From Antedon mediterranea (Eukaryota; Echinodermata; Crinoidea; Comatulida; Antedonidae): 64,000 nucleotides of DNA. The notes under the pieces were generated by a model, which was not told the DNA's origin, made no database searches, and saw nothing but the letters and a program-made list of their open reading frames with translations. Position 1 is the stretch's first letter, and every line of letters starts with the position of its first letter. Below are positions 1-14,048 of the stretch, in pieces. The stretch covers positions 12,159,001 through 12,223,000 of the forward strand of contig NC_092673.1 in the NCBI RefSeq assembly GCF_964355755.1, in the 5' to 3' direction. Position numbers and translations under genes: made by a program.

Positions 1-3000
1 CGGGAAATTGGTAGAAATTCAGATTCAAAAATGAGAGGTTCTGAAACGCAATATGAATCTACTATTGAGAACAAATTTGTGGAGAAGCCATGGCAGTTGG
101 AAAAGAAAAGTTATCAAGTAACACATAAAGAGCTGAATTCAAGTTGTGAACTTGTAAACCCAGAAGTACAAAGTCATTGTGTATTCGAAAATGAGAAATC
201 CAAATTAATGAGAGAAAATGAAAACCTGAAGATTAATGATTCACTTGATATTAATGTGGAAAAAACTAGAAGAAAAGAACCACAGAGAAGAAAAAAGGAG
301 CTTGTGGATAGTTCCAAGAGAAAAGAGAAATTTGTTGAAAGAAAGGAAACAAAGGGTGTCTCATTCTCCCCTTTATTAAAATCATTTACTGAAGATAAAG
401 ATAAAACTGAACTAACAGAAACTTCAGCATGGAATAAACCACTCAATGCAATCATACCGAAAGTAAATAAAAATGCCAATCAATTAAATACCAAAGGCGA
501 AACTAAGGAAGACACTAAAGAAGATCAGAGGGCCATAGAGACTGCTCAATCTGAATCAAAGTTAGGCCTAAAAGATGGTAATGAGTCTAAAAGTAGGTTT
601 TCCAAAGATAAAGGTCATAGAAGAGAAAATGATAGAAGAAACGAAAATTATAAAAGTGATGAAAGAAAAGTGGTGGATAGCCGACGTATCAGACGAGATT
701 TCTATCCAACAAGAGGCCATGTCAGGGAGTTATCAAATCGGGGAAGAGGTCGTTTTGACCCAAGTAATAAAGGTCATGGAAGGAGCTTTGCCCCCTCTAT
801 GAGAAGCCGTGGAAGAGGCGATCGGGGGAAAAGATCAATTAGAGATGGAAGTAATTACAATAGCCATGTTGGAACAAAGAAAAAAAATGAAAGTTTTCAA
901 GAGATTTATTCTGAACACGAAACAAAAGAGAAGAAGGTGGCTCAAGACAATGATATCTCTGCTGACGAGCCTTTATCATTTCCAAATGGTAACAAGAGAA
1001 TGGAGCAAAAGCCTAACCAAAGTTCCATTGGTGAACATCAAACGGACAAAGAAGGAAAACATAAAAGTCGAAAAGACAACAGTTTCAATAATAAAAAATA
1101 TGAAGGATGGCAATATGACAGTTCTAAAACATCAAAGACTGATAGCGCCAGGAGAGGTCGTGGTGGGTCAACAAAAGGAAGAGGAAGACCAGTTAGATTT
1201 GGCATTTCTTCAAAAGAGGGTTATGATGATGAGTCGCAATCCAAGCGATCTGAAAAAAGCAATTTTAAAATAGGCGATAATAAAAAGATATATCACGGAA
1301 AGAAATTTGACAGGAGGTTTGTAAAAGAGGATGAACCACATATGGTTTCAAGGTATGAGAAGCGAACTGTGGAACATCGGCGAAGACAGAAGCCTGAAAG
1401 ACCACCTCGTTTCCAAAAGAATGTTAAAGGAGGATTAATTAAAGGAAAAGAAAATGAACCTTTTGGTGAAAAAGTTGAATCAAGTAGTAATTATGATATC
1501 ACAATTCAAAATGTTGTCAAGCCCCTCCTCTCGCATCAACATTCATCGGATCAAAATAATGAAGACTGGGAAACTGCCTCGGAAAGTAGTGAATTCAGTG
1601 AAAAGAATAAGAAAGATAAGGAGAGTTTAGATGCAGTACTTAATGTTGACCTGGATAACAAAATTGACTCAGTAGATCAAAGAAGTTCTATACCACCAGC
1701 AAAGAAGAGCTTCTCGAATCAAAGACCTGGAAATGAAAGAGCTTCTCACAGTAATACTGGTATGTTTTTCGTTTTTTTTTTTTTTTTTTTTTTTGTTACA
1801 AAACAAAGATTAAAGCTCAGTTACAGGCATGAATTTTGAATATAATATCTGGTTTAATGTACATAAAATTGTGTGCATCAGAAATCACGATGAAAAAAAG
1901 TTGTTGGGTATACAGTAGATAATTTTTGCTATACCACGAAAATAAAAAACCTGTTCAAATTTGAATAAAAACACCAGAAAAGTAAAATTCAAGTTTATAT
2001 TACTATACAGTACCTATATTTAGTTTAGGTGTAGGACAATAAAAATCCAAACAATTATGAAATATAGGGGAAATTATAGATCGATAATTATTAGAATGTA
2101 TGACCAATAGAAATTTTTTTTGGCCACACCTGGCCTTTTTAAAGTAGCCTTTTTACAGGGGAAAATTTAATTTTAAAGCAATGGCCCGAACGAGCACTTT
2201 TTGAAGTACGACTAAAGTTCGATTTAAGAATACGGGCGTAAGTCGGCTCCATCTAGGCTAGGCCAATCTTTGCGCCGCGCATGTGGATCCAATTGTATTA
2301 AAGGTAAGAGGATTGTAGGTTAAACTGACATGCAGTATACAGTAATTCCATGACATGCACAGTTTAGCCAGTCTATAGTTCCAAGGCATGGCAATAACTA
2401 TAAACCGATGAACTTCATGAATTGAAAGGTGCCGGTATATAATCGGTGTTATATTCCCTCTAATAACGCCATCCCTAATTTGTTTTCGATAGGCTCTCTA
2501 TATTTTGGGTGGAACCTTGCCTTGTTTATAGTAATAATATTTATAATAAATGTTTTTAGAATATAGAATGGATAGAAACTCCAATAATCGTAGAGACCAA
2601 AGAGGTAGCGGACACAGCAACAGAGCAAGTGAACCAAGGCGAAATTACTCAAAATCTTCTAATAAAAATAATGGAACTAGGTCTGCAAACAGCCATCACA
2701 ATTCAGAAAACGGTGTAGTAAGACAGCAGCAGAATGTGTTATACAGACTTGATGACATCACGCTCAACAGTCCTCAAGGAGTGACAGTAAGTATTTTCTT
2801 AATAATTCTAGCATCTAATTTAATATTGAGACTTAAAAGGGTTTTGAATTCAATCAAGGCTATAACGTACGGATTATGGATGGTAAATTTTTGGTACTAT
2901 CATTCACATAAATCCTAATGAAATTTTGTGAAAGCCAATGGCAAATCAATCACACAAATAGGACGGGGCATAATTGTATCGGCCCTTGATCTGACTTTCT

Positions 3001-6000
3001 TGCTGTGTAAAGTAAAAAATAAAATATCTGGAAATTTATTTGAAAATCGGGTTACACATAACAAAATTAGGTTAATTGGCAGTCCTGTTCCGTACACTGA
3101 AGGTATTCCTGACATTCCAGTTTGTTTTTTCATTTTTTCTTTTCCAAGTTTTTTTGGCTTTGGTACTTCTCTTGATATTATTATTAACATCTTAAAGGAG
3201 TGAGTGCAAAATGCAAAACATTGTAAACATGTGACATCCCTCATTATTTATTTTGTACACCTATTAACATTCTGGTTTTAATATTCTTTTTAGAATGCCT
3301 TGACAGACGCAACAACCAAAGTGACTGTTGCCAAAAAAATACAAGATTCGAAGGCTAGGGCATCCGTAGACAAAAAGCGAGATGTTCTTGCAGATTTTGA
3401 TCTGAATAATTATGCTGGTAAGAATTATGTTTTACTTCAGTACTACTACAGTAAATCATGCATATTACGAATGTTCAATTTTTGAAGGCAAAAAACAAGT
3501 TTAATTTTTAGGAGTGTAATGGATGGCCTATAATAAATTAATTGCAGGCGATGTAAGATGCCACAAATAAAATATAACAAATATGACCTGATTACACAGA
3601 GAAACCACTAAGTTATCACGTAGAGTACAGTAGAGTAGGAGCTCTCCTTGTGAACACAGTAATTCCACTCTTTTCTTCTTCATTGCAGTGCTAAATCTGC
3701 ACAAAAAAATACACACATGAGTTGATCAATCCATTTTTAACACAAAATTAGACTTTGTATCTGAAAGGTTAAGAAGCTTGACTTAAAATAATGCAGATAA
3801 ATACCTAAATACCAAATTTGTGCTAAAAGATTATTAAAATGTGAATGAATTATTGATACAGTTCCATGAAAAGCATGAACTAATTATTTATTTGATGTTC
3901 AGACATAATCAGACAGGTAATTACCATGTCAAGGTTGACAAAAAAACCTACAAATGTATTGGAATTTCATTGTGTTTTTGCATAATTGCATACAAATTGT
4001 ACACAGACCATTTATTTTATGTAGTATGTCTTTCCAAACAGCATGCGTAAGAAGAGCCCCTTACCACCTGTTTGGCAATTCATCGTTGAAGGAAATACAG
4101 TAGTTAAAAACAACGGATATGTTCAATCAAGCATTTAATTGGGCAGAACAAACGTGTCAAACTAAATAAATACATCTAAATGGTCTGCCAGACACTTTTG
4201 TCATAATACAATAGAAACACGTTCTTGTCGTTTCAAAATTCCTTCATTAATCTAAGGAATACGATACTTCTTCAATGACAGTTATGCATTCTACAAATAT
4301 TTATTAAATACTAGACTTGTCTTCAATGATATCTGAAAACTTCTTAATTTAGTTTTTTTTTATAGAATGACAATCCCATATTTTGATATGTTTTTAGGTG
4401 TTGTAATTATTGACAACAACCCTGAGGTGATAGTGGAAGATCCTAATGACTTAATGACACCAGATGAAGGATTTCAAGAGGTTATGTCAAAGCAAACACG
4501 CAAGAAAAAAGCTCTACAGGAAGAAGAGCGGAAAAAACAGGAAACTAGTGTCACTGAGGTATGAAAAATATTATAGCAACAGTATCCCAATCATTTACAG
4601 GCCGTAACACTCGCCTGTAGGACGGCTATATTCAACTTTTATGCGGCTCGTATAATAGAATAGAAGGAATAGAAAATGTACTGTAGCTGTATCTTCATGC
4701 AATGTTGCTATACAATGCTGTCTGTAATTGCAATAATAAACGGCAGTGTATTATAATATAAAGTATACAAACAAAAAGCTGGTCTGACCATTTACAGAAG
4801 AAGATGGCTCAATTGCCCTTGAATGCCGTGTTCATCCAGAACATCAAACAGTCGATGCCAATATTCATTTTGATAGTTGGTACAAAATTATTTATAAAAA
4901 CAGAATGACATTATTTTGCTTGCCTAATATATGATTTTGTTTAATATATTATAGGCTGTAATTAAGAAACCAAAACTAGGTACTAGTATGAAGATACGAC
5001 ATGTACAAGGCAAGTCACACAAATCCATACCAACAAAGGAGTTAAATAGTAAAACAGAATTAAGTAAATCTACTGCAAAAGTAGTAAATGCAGACAACGT
5101 ACAGGCAACTAACATTCCAACCAATGCCTTTCAAGGTGAGATGCAACCTTTTGATAATGAAAGTTATTTTTTAAATTTTACTTTGAAATAATAATAATCA
5201 TTTGGTGTGCTTTATAGAAGCAACACTTTTAAAGTTGACAATAATATAAGGTTAAATTGGTTTTATTTTTCCATTCATTTGTTAAGTATGTACCACATGT
5301 ACTTTCTACACTTCTCTAGTGCATATATTTCTTTTTTTGCAGAATCTTCTAATTCAGTATCTAAAACAACTCAAGTAAATGCATGGATTAAACCATTGGC
5401 AGTAACATCAATACCAGGTATGAGAAACCGCACTGCCGCTGATGTCATTGTCAAAGTTGAAGCAGAACAACCTGATAGTGGTATTGAATTAAATAGTGAT
5501 CATCAAGCATCAGCACCATCATCTCAGACAAGTTCACCAACCGGTGACACAAAAGAAGAATCCGCGTCTGGCAATCTGTTGGAACATGTAAATGATAAAA
5601 TCAGACAACAAAAATCAAAGGAGACCGGTATTGGTAATACTATGAACAATTACAATAGGGATGTTAAACCAGACAGTAAGTTTTCTACATCGTATGATTC
5701 TGGTTTGTCTGCCCAAATTATTCAGACTGATAGTGTTAATGCATCCAATGTGTTTCTAAATGAAACTAAACCAAGTAGCAAATTTCAAGAAGAAAGTCAT
5801 GATTCTTCAGGCAGGAACCAGTTGGAACAATTTGAAGAACGAGGAAGGAAATCACAAAGTCACCAAAATGGTTCTAGAAATATAGTGCAATCTCATGATA
5901 ATTCAAAGGTGAGTTCTATCCAGCTTCAGACATGCTAAAAAAAAAGTGATTTAAATGCCTTTAAATTTTGTGGTTCAATTAGACCGATCCCTGGTTAGCG

Positions 6001-9000
6001 ACGAAGGCGTATCCCCTTACTTCGGTTTGGGTTGGTTTTTTTTTTTTTGTTTTTTTTTTTGGTATGGTTGGAATCCCTTTTCCGTTAGTGTAAACGTGCA
6101 TCATCTAATTTCGAATACCACCACAATGTGCACTTTTTTGTGTAGATTTCAAGTCCGTAATTATTACAATACTTCACATCTTAATTCTATAAATTACTGA
6201 TTCATATCTTATCATTGAAATGTTTAAACTGCAGACTGATTGACATCGAACATGTCCTCATCTACTTCTTACCCTCCTATTTTACATGTACAGTACATGA
6301 ACGTTGTTACTTTTTGATGCGTACCCTAGATTAATATTCAAACAGCACACTTTCTTTAGCGTCTTTTATTTTCGTAAAATCTGAACACAATAGAGTTCTA
6401 TATCCAGTATTTATTTCATTTTTTAATTTAGTTATGAAGGAAAGTGAAGGAATACTTTTCTATAACAAAATCAATGGCTGTAAATAGTTCCCCATTTTAT
6501 TCCTGATACAATTTATTTTTTCAGAGAAGAGTGCGCTTTTATTATACTTAATTGAATTGAATATTCACAAATCACAGAAAAAACTGAATTAAATTTAATG
6601 GAAAATTTATATCAATGTCTGATTGCTCTGGTTTCATTAATTCATGAGAAAAAGAAGTTTTTTGTGCGATATGAACTATATAATAACTTGATAAGATTCC
6701 AATTTATTAACATCACATCTTTTTTTCTTTCTATAGAGCATCATTGCACAGTCTACCATAGTTGGATCATCGCAAAGCCAAGGTGGGAAACACCCGAAAA
6801 GTGCTTTACCAAAGGAATTGCCTAATTCTTTAGCACAGGCACAAGTTGGGCTAGCAAGGGAACCAATAGAAATGCCGAAAAGCTGTGACAGCAATATTGA
6901 TGTCAGTAGATCAAACATAGATACTGGCATTAATCAACAAGAAACTTGCGACAGTAAACCATTGCAGATACCTCACACAATGCATAGGGAGCTTCAAATA
7001 AATACACAATCGCCAAATTCTCCTGCAACTGAAGAATTAACCAAGAGTATTAAGTCGACTAAAAAGTTATGGGAATCAAGAAAAAGTTTAGGGGAGACTG
7101 CTGTGTTACCTGGAAGTAGCAGTTTACCTGTTGAAAGCCAAGTGGTGACTGCTACCGCATCTGTACAGATTGCAAGCTCTGCAGATTTTACTGACTTTCA
7201 AAGACGGCAGCATGCTAGTGAAGGTATTGCACTTGGATCACAATCAGGGGTTACATTTGGAAGCTTTGGTACTGAAAGTGACCTCAGGAACTCTACTGAC
7301 ATTAGCATTCAGGAAACTCGTGCTTCTACTGCATCAACATCTTCAAGTGAAACATTTGTTTCATATAGTGGGCTAGCACTTAATACTGGAGCTCACCAGG
7401 CAAGCAATTCCTATATGGTAGCATCTGGTTATGCTACAAGTCTCAATGGATTCTCAAGTGCTGGCAACAATCTACCATTTCCATCTGTTGTTCTTACTAA
7501 CACAATAGAAACCAAACCAATTGGTGGCAATATTGCAAAGGTTCCAACAGTGGGATATGCACAGCATACACAGTTTGGCTCTATATTGCGTCCTGGCAAC
7601 GCATCGCCAAGTATACTCACTCAAGGTCCTGGAAATCAGGTTCCTGCTTTTCAAAGAGGTGACACTCGAATGATGGGATCTGGTGTAACACTTACTGGCC
7701 CTTCTATTGCATCGGTTATTCAGCACCAGCCATCAAACAACTATCAATATGGCATTGGGCAGACACATACTATTGCACCGTCACCACCAGTTCAAACATC
7801 ATTTCCTCCTGTGGGATTTATTACAAGCCAACAACAGCCTCAGCAACAACAACAGAACCAGTTACAAGCTAATCTTGGCGTTTTGTCTCAACCTCTGTCA
7901 TCTTCTTCTTTGTCTGGCCAAACTTTCCTTGGATTTAGTTCCCTTGGATTTTCACAGGGAGTAGAAAATCCTAGTAATGCATCACACATTGGAAAACCTC
8001 CTCAAACTGGTGGTCCATCAAACTTGGCACCTGTTACTAAAACAGTTTCTAGTCTGCAGTTTAACAATGTTCCAAATGTAAATATACAGCCAACAGCATT
8101 GTATGCTCAGGTAGGCATCTACATTTTCTAGATGTAGAAATGTCAGACCACTACTATATAGATCATTGTATTATTAATCAGAGGGTTAAAAAATACTGTG
8201 TACATTTAAAAAAATATTTTATATGCATATATTATTACAATTAAGCCAAGGTTTGCATAAATTCATTAATTTTTTTATTTTATTTTTTTCATTTGTCAGT
8301 TTTGCTCTTTTCTGCTGTAAGGCTTCACTTAACAAAACATATCCAATTCTCTTAATTAGGATGGTAATTTTATTTTAGCATATAAAAAATGTATACAATT
8401 ATTTCTGATGACTTACTGTATCCTCTGATTTTAATGGAATGATCATTTTGTGGTCGGAGTTTTCTAATAGAATAAAATTGGAAGCTTGTATCTGAGTTTT
8501 CTAGACACCTCTTCGTATTCACATAAGTATTGTACACTAAAACTGTTTTGACGTTAATACGAACAAGGCCTGAAACGCAAATGAAACTAGTGGAGACAAT
8601 GTCTGTTGCTACTTGTCATTCATTGATTTTTACTTTTAATGTATTATATAACACTTTTCAATTTCCATTTTGGTAAGCCACTTGACAGTGATTCATTTCG
8701 CTTTTTGGTTAACCAGTCTTTTGGATTTTGAACTCTTTTGTTTTTTTTTGGTTTGTTATGTATTTGATCTTTTCCGGTCAAATAAATTAAATGAATGCTT
8801 GCAATTTTGAAAATGTCGCGCTTGCAATGCATCCATAACTTTTAACACTATTGTAAACTCAGTATTTATAGTATTGATTCTTGTACACTTTTTTTTTTTA
8901 CTTCAGAAACCAACTACACCAGTAGGAAGCCAGCAAAATTTGATTGGATCAACCCTTTTACCTGCAATTCAACGCAACATTCAACAGGCTCAACAACAGT

Positions 9001-10316
9001 CATCGTTTTTTGCCACCAACAATCCAGTGGGTTCCTTGCAAGCCTCAAATACATATTTTAGTTCACTACAACAACAACAGCCAACAGTGCAAACCTTGCC
9101 ACTACAACTAACATCACCAGCTAACCAGTATCAATATCATTCACAAACTCCAGCTAACATACATCAATCTTCTGCAAATATGAATATACCGTCAACGACA
9201 ATGTTCAGTAATATGGCACCTGCACAAAACAGCTTTTCCAGGGCAATGACTCAGACCCCAATAAGTTCAACTGTATCAAATACATTTTCAGCTCCAGTAG
9301 ACAAAAAAATTGAGTTTTTGGCAAGCCATTCAATAATTACACCACATTCATCTGAACGTAATTTGTCACAGCGTTTTAGTGAGCGTGCTGGAATGCCAGG
9401 TAGGATGATGATTGAACAGAACCGGGGAAACTTGGCCATCAGTGATTTGCAACAACATGTTGATGCAAAACCATTCAATCCAGTTAAGAGAAACGAGATG
9501 CCTTTCCAGCTTAACCTAAATTGCCCTCCTTCAAACAGAGTAGCTATGAAGTCAGCATTTGGTAGCGTACCATCTTCCTTTATTACACCAAACAATAGTG
9601 AGAGTACTCTGCAGCAACAGCAGTTTCACCAGTCTGATATGCCAATGAGATACATATCCTCAAGTTCAAATAATGCAGCACTGCAGAAAGGTTGTCAAAA
9701 CAAAAATGTATTTAATATTTCCAGCAATCCAAATACATCACTTGGAACTAATTCATCATCAACTGCTATGTCTGCTATGCAAACTAAACAGCAAGCACTG
9801 AATTCTGCAGAGGCAGTCAAACTTGTAGTACAGCATCCAAGCAATAGAAATCCTATGAAAGATGGAAGTACTCTAAGAGGAATTGCAGCATCTGAAGTGT
9901 CTCCTTTCCCCAATCCTGCAATGTCTCATAAACCACTACCCTTTAGCTCATCTGTTGTAGGTGGTAGTATGTTTCCAATGCAAAACCCTGGGAATGTTAA
10001 TGCGTTTCATCAGGCTAATGCCCATCTAGCTGGAAATTCAGTAACATGGCAACCAAACCATGGAGGTGTTTCTGTGCCAAACCAACATAGAAAAGTTGTT
10101 AATGGTAAAATGAGTAGTTATTCTACACGACCGCCTGGATCCAAACCATATGAAAAGTTAAATGCAGATGAATTGAAATTAAAGCAAGATAAAGAAAAAG
10201 AAGCTTTATTGGCCTCGACAAGAGCATTCTTTCATGGTATGAATCAACAGGCGAGGCCATCATCCTCTCATAAAGATACTACGGATTCCAACAGCTCTCA
10301 AACAAAGAGTAATTAG
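1..10316 (+). CDS. PRRC2: PRRC2 (BAT2-like) protein, C-terminal 1,933 residues, 5' end outside window
   Basis: Eight exons join in frame: 1-1759 (open at the left edge), 2560-2786, 3294-3417, 4398-4558, 4955-5135, 5343-5908, 6737-8110 and 8907-10316, all with GT-AG borders. The first exon is charged and RGG-rich and ends near DWETASESSEFSE, a PRRC2 hallmark. The third and fourth exons give DVLADFDLNNYA and VVIIDNNPEVIVEDP followed by GFQEVMSKQTRKKK, also family signatures. The middle and last exons are Q/S/N/P-rich and disordered, with polyglutamine near 7840-7860. The end carries DELKLKQDKEKEALLASTRAFF. In vertebrates PRRC2A/B/C are long disordered cytoplasmic RNA-associated proteins linked to stress granules and translation initiation; that role is taken from the family. 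No frameshift is seen. Introns hold poly-T runs and no recognisable elements. The family call is firm; which vertebrate paralogue is closest cannot be told. Confidence 0.93.
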
Positions 10317-11500
10317 TTGTTTTTTTCTACAGATGTAGTATCATTTTTCATTTGATATATTATATAATGTACAGTAAATTTGCCTTGTGTACATTAGATA
10401 GCCGGCCAAATGCATTTGTACACGTACACAATTACTATTATTTCTGTGGCAAAACGTTAATTTCCTATTACTGCTTTTTAAGGTGGAATATTTGATACCA
10501 ATGAAGCTGTATTTAATGCTTGGAATTGGCTATAAATATTTACAAAAAGTGTTAAGCAGATATTAGTTGGTTTATAATTAATGCTAGTGGTGGATGTATA
10601 GAATTCCCTGATTTCCAGTTTCTATTTAATCATTTTTATTTATGTCTGTGTTTTTGTAAACAGTGTGTACTGTATAATTATATTTTATCTTGTGTTCCTT
10701 GTTATTATTAGTAGTATTTACATTAGCAATTAGTTTTTAAAATGTGTAGACTTTGTGTTTGATAATGCGTTACATAGAAATTGTTTGCTAATTTGTAATA
10801 CATTATACATACAAATATATTGCTAAATCATTTAAGAAGTGTAGTAAATGTCCTTATTACCGTGAACAGATGCTACACTATTTAACTTAATTGCATGACA
10901 GCAGCTTAGAGCTGAGGCAGATGACTTAATTGTTTGCTGTGTCATTTGAACGATAACTATCTGTGTAAATTGGTGCAGAATGTCAAAAGAAGAAACATTC
11001 AACACCCAATTGTATGCATAGGTATCCAAAATTGTAAAACATTCTGAATCAATAGTGTGGCAATGATAATGTGGTACTAATTAATTGAATACAATGAATG
11101 AAGCTATATATGTCTATAAAATCTAGTTGTTTTGGTAATTATTTTGCTTTCATTATCATTGCCTCTTATGTACCATTGATATACTGTAGTTAAGATACAA
11201 CTTTGTAATATTGTAAAGGTAAACTTAATTAGTTTAACAAAAATATGTTCGAGTAAAATCATATTGTTAGTTACTAGAATTATATGATTTGGATTGTCGT
11301 TCAGACTGATAGGATCATAGACTTTAAATAAACTGTGGGTTTTAAGAGTGCATGATTGTATAGCTATAATTTTTGGTTGTTTTTGTTTATAGAGTAATGT
11401 ACAATATACTGGTATTAAGTGTTTCGTATAAGGATTTTGTGTATAAAACGACACAATGCTATATCCCAAATGTTGATTCTATTTCATTTTAGAAGCTGCA
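10317..11500 (+). other. Probable 3' UTR of the PRRC2 gene
   Basis: AT-rich sequence follows the PRRC2 stop without any open frame that looks coding. An AATAAA lies at 11327-11332 and could be the polyadenylation signal. The right boundary is a guess, since several A/T-rich runs follow. Confidence 0.45.
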
Positions 11501-13014
11501 TTTCAGAGGACATTAAAATACCTTTGGATGTTTAATGATGCTAGTGGCCACATTTGTTTTTAGTTTGCTGGAGTAAGTTTTTTTGTGCATAATCTCGCCA
11601 TAAACGGACTAAGTTATTGTATTTATTCTTTATTTTTTCTTTGTTTGCCGATTTAGCTAAAATGTTAACGTGTATAATAATATATGCCTGGTACTTAAAT
11701 AAGGCTTCCTTTAAAAAAGACCAGAGCGTATGAGAATACGCGATTTGTTTCTTTATAGAAACTTTTTCTGGAAATTGGGTGGAACATAATTATGATCAAC
11801 TATTGCGATTGTCGGAGGACTTTGAAAGTTGGCAAAGTATGCTTCATATCGAGTTTTATCCGCACACAGAACTAAAATCTTTTTACTAAAATTAAGATTT
11901 TTTGTATGATAAATTGCCTCCTATAAGCGGCCACCTTAAAAGTTTGTATTGACTTTTGACAACAAAAATACAATTTTGATACTTATTGTGCTTTATTAGA
12001 TTTATTCGAAGCGGATTTAAAAACATTTCTATAAGAACATTCCTGTGTTTTTAGATGAGATGAGAAAACTACACAGATTTTGACCGACCATTTTCATATG
12101 ATTTTTAAAATTTGTCTGAAAATCATAAATATAAATACAAAACCACCTGATCATAAACAATAAAATAAAACTATCTGGAGAAATAAAATAAAATAAATAA
12201 AAATAAAAATAAAATAAAATAAATAAGAACGCCAAAAAATATCGGGCAATAACCATAATACGTGATTTTGGCCCTTCATATTGGCAGAGAACCTCCACTA
12301 AGCGGCCTGATGGTGAACCACGCTTAAGCCTGGTTTCCATTAAAATCGCTACACGCGCAGATGTCGCCGACGCAATCGCGATCGCAATCGCAGTCAAATC
12401 GGCAAAGTTCAACAACCATGTTCAACTTTGCCGATTTTGTCAGCGATGAATCGTATACGCGTACCAAAGAATATTTAGCGCTCGCGTACTAGATCCTCGA
12501 TAAATTCTAGCGTTTCCATAGAATCCTACGCCATGATCTAAAGTGTATATAATTGCAAGGAAGTAAGCGAGCGAATTGACCAATCACAAGCGTTAAATGT
12601 TGGGAGGTATAATGCAATACAATCGCGTTTGGATTTTTGTATACATTTAATTTTAAGATATTATTTGTACATTTTAACGTTAAAAGCAATTTTTCAAAAC
12701 TGTCCTTTACTTTTTTTCTCCCCGCAAAATGTGTACGGCACCCAGGCTATTTGTGTAGTATCACGTGTTCCAAAATGGTCAACCTTCTTACGGCGCTAAA
12801 CTAATCCAAATTACGCAAGTCAAAATACGTTAACTTGAGGGCGCTGACCAATACTGACCAATTTCAATTTGTGACTGTTTTATAAAAATAATACATATAC
12901 AGTATATTACTTTAAAAACATTAAACCAGGTCATTCCTTGTCTTAAATGTACGTTTTATGGTAAATTATGATAAAAAGTACCTAGGTAGCTCGCGGCGAC
13001 TGACCTCTCGTGGA
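11501..13014. other. Intergenic stretch with A-rich microsatellite and short inverted repeat
   Basis: No gene is visible. At about 12177-12227 there is an AAATA/AAAAT microsatellite. At about 12399-12439 an inverted repeat with 14-bp arms (AAATCGGCAAAGTT) closes on a short loop. It follows a GC-richer block with alternating GCGATC words, possibly a small decayed transposon. I cannot name it. Confidence 0.4.
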
Positions 13015-13436
13015 CGGTCTAGTTTTGTAGGCCTAGCTGGTAAACATCGGTAACGTACGCTAGCTATATACCTAGCCTGACGTTGTATAGTTGCTGCATT
13101 AATTTTCTTTCTATTTTTGCCAGACTCCGTTGATACAAATTGGGGAAAACCCGGTATTTTTGCTGAAAAGTTAGGAGTCTTCCACTTGTTTTGGCCTCAC
13201 GATCGATCGAAAAGTGGGTGAATTACAGAAGAAAAACAGAAATATCAGTCCGCGCGCAATGCATTTTGGGATTTATAGCGGGCCGCTATAATTATTAGAA
13301 TCGAGACTTATTTTTCATATTTTTAACCATTTAAAGACGAACAAAAGTTATCGCAATAGGACCATATAGTATTATTTTTAGATTAAATATAGTTTGTGAT
13401 CTTAAAATAGATCTAAAAAACGTAGGGAAGGTGTCT
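13015..13436. repeat. Dispersed repeat, copy 1 (related copy at 19350-19545)
   Basis: Blocks such as GTAGGCCTAGCTGGT, a stretch ending AACCCGG and a block with AAAACGTAGGGAA recur in the same order at 19350-19545, where the middle is shortened. The two copies flank the CIMIP2 gene. No coding potential is seen, and the family is unknown to me. Confidence 0.6.
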
Positions 13437-13439
13437 TTA

Positions 13440-14048
13440 ATAGAGAGGTTTCGCAATCTTACGAATACGAAAACGGATACGTCACGCACACGTATTCGTT
13501 TTCGTAAGCCATAAAAAAATCCGTTTCGCATGGCAACGAAATAATAGAGAGGTTTCGCAATCTTACGAATACGAAAACGGATACGTCACGCACACGTATT
13601 CGTTTTCGTAAGCCATAAAAAAATCTGTTTCGCATGGCAACGAAATATTGAGGCGCGTCCAACATATGACTGCGGTAAATTTGAGCGAAGCGCAGGTACG
13701 TGTTGCTTGGTGCTTGGCTGCCTAGGCCTAGCGAAACATCAAAGCGAGTGAGGACTTTAAAACTGCTATTTATCAAAATTGACTTGGCATTTTAGTAAAT
13801 TACTTTAGTAAATTACTTTCAATAAATCTATAATTATATTATAATCATGAATCATTCCTGATTCAAATGCAAAATGTGCAAATACTAGATCAAAAACTAT
13901 ACTCGTTTTGTAGTTACGAATATGACTGGTGATATTCGTCAACACGAATACGCTTTACGAATATGAAATGTGGATCAGCTCAAAAGTTTCACAAATGTGT
14001 GACGTATCCGTTTTCGTTATCGTATTCGTAAGGTTGCGAAACCTCCCT
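13440..14048. mobile_element. Putative MITE with ~50-bp terminal inverted repeats and a 104-bp terminal duplication
   Basis: The left end reads GAGAGGTTTCGCAATCTTAC, then a GAATACGAAAACGG block and GATACGTCAC. The right end (about 13998-14048) is its near-perfect reverse complement, ending GCGAAACCTC. The left terminal block is present twice in tandem (about 13440-13541 and 13544-13646, near identical). No open frame encodes a transposase, so the element is non-autonomous. The flanks do not show an obvious target duplication. Confidence 0.65.

Noticed and set aside
575-1273. Second-frame open stretches inside the first PRRC2 exon
   Set aside because: They overlap a frame with strong PRRC2 signatures and show no domain or codon support of their own.
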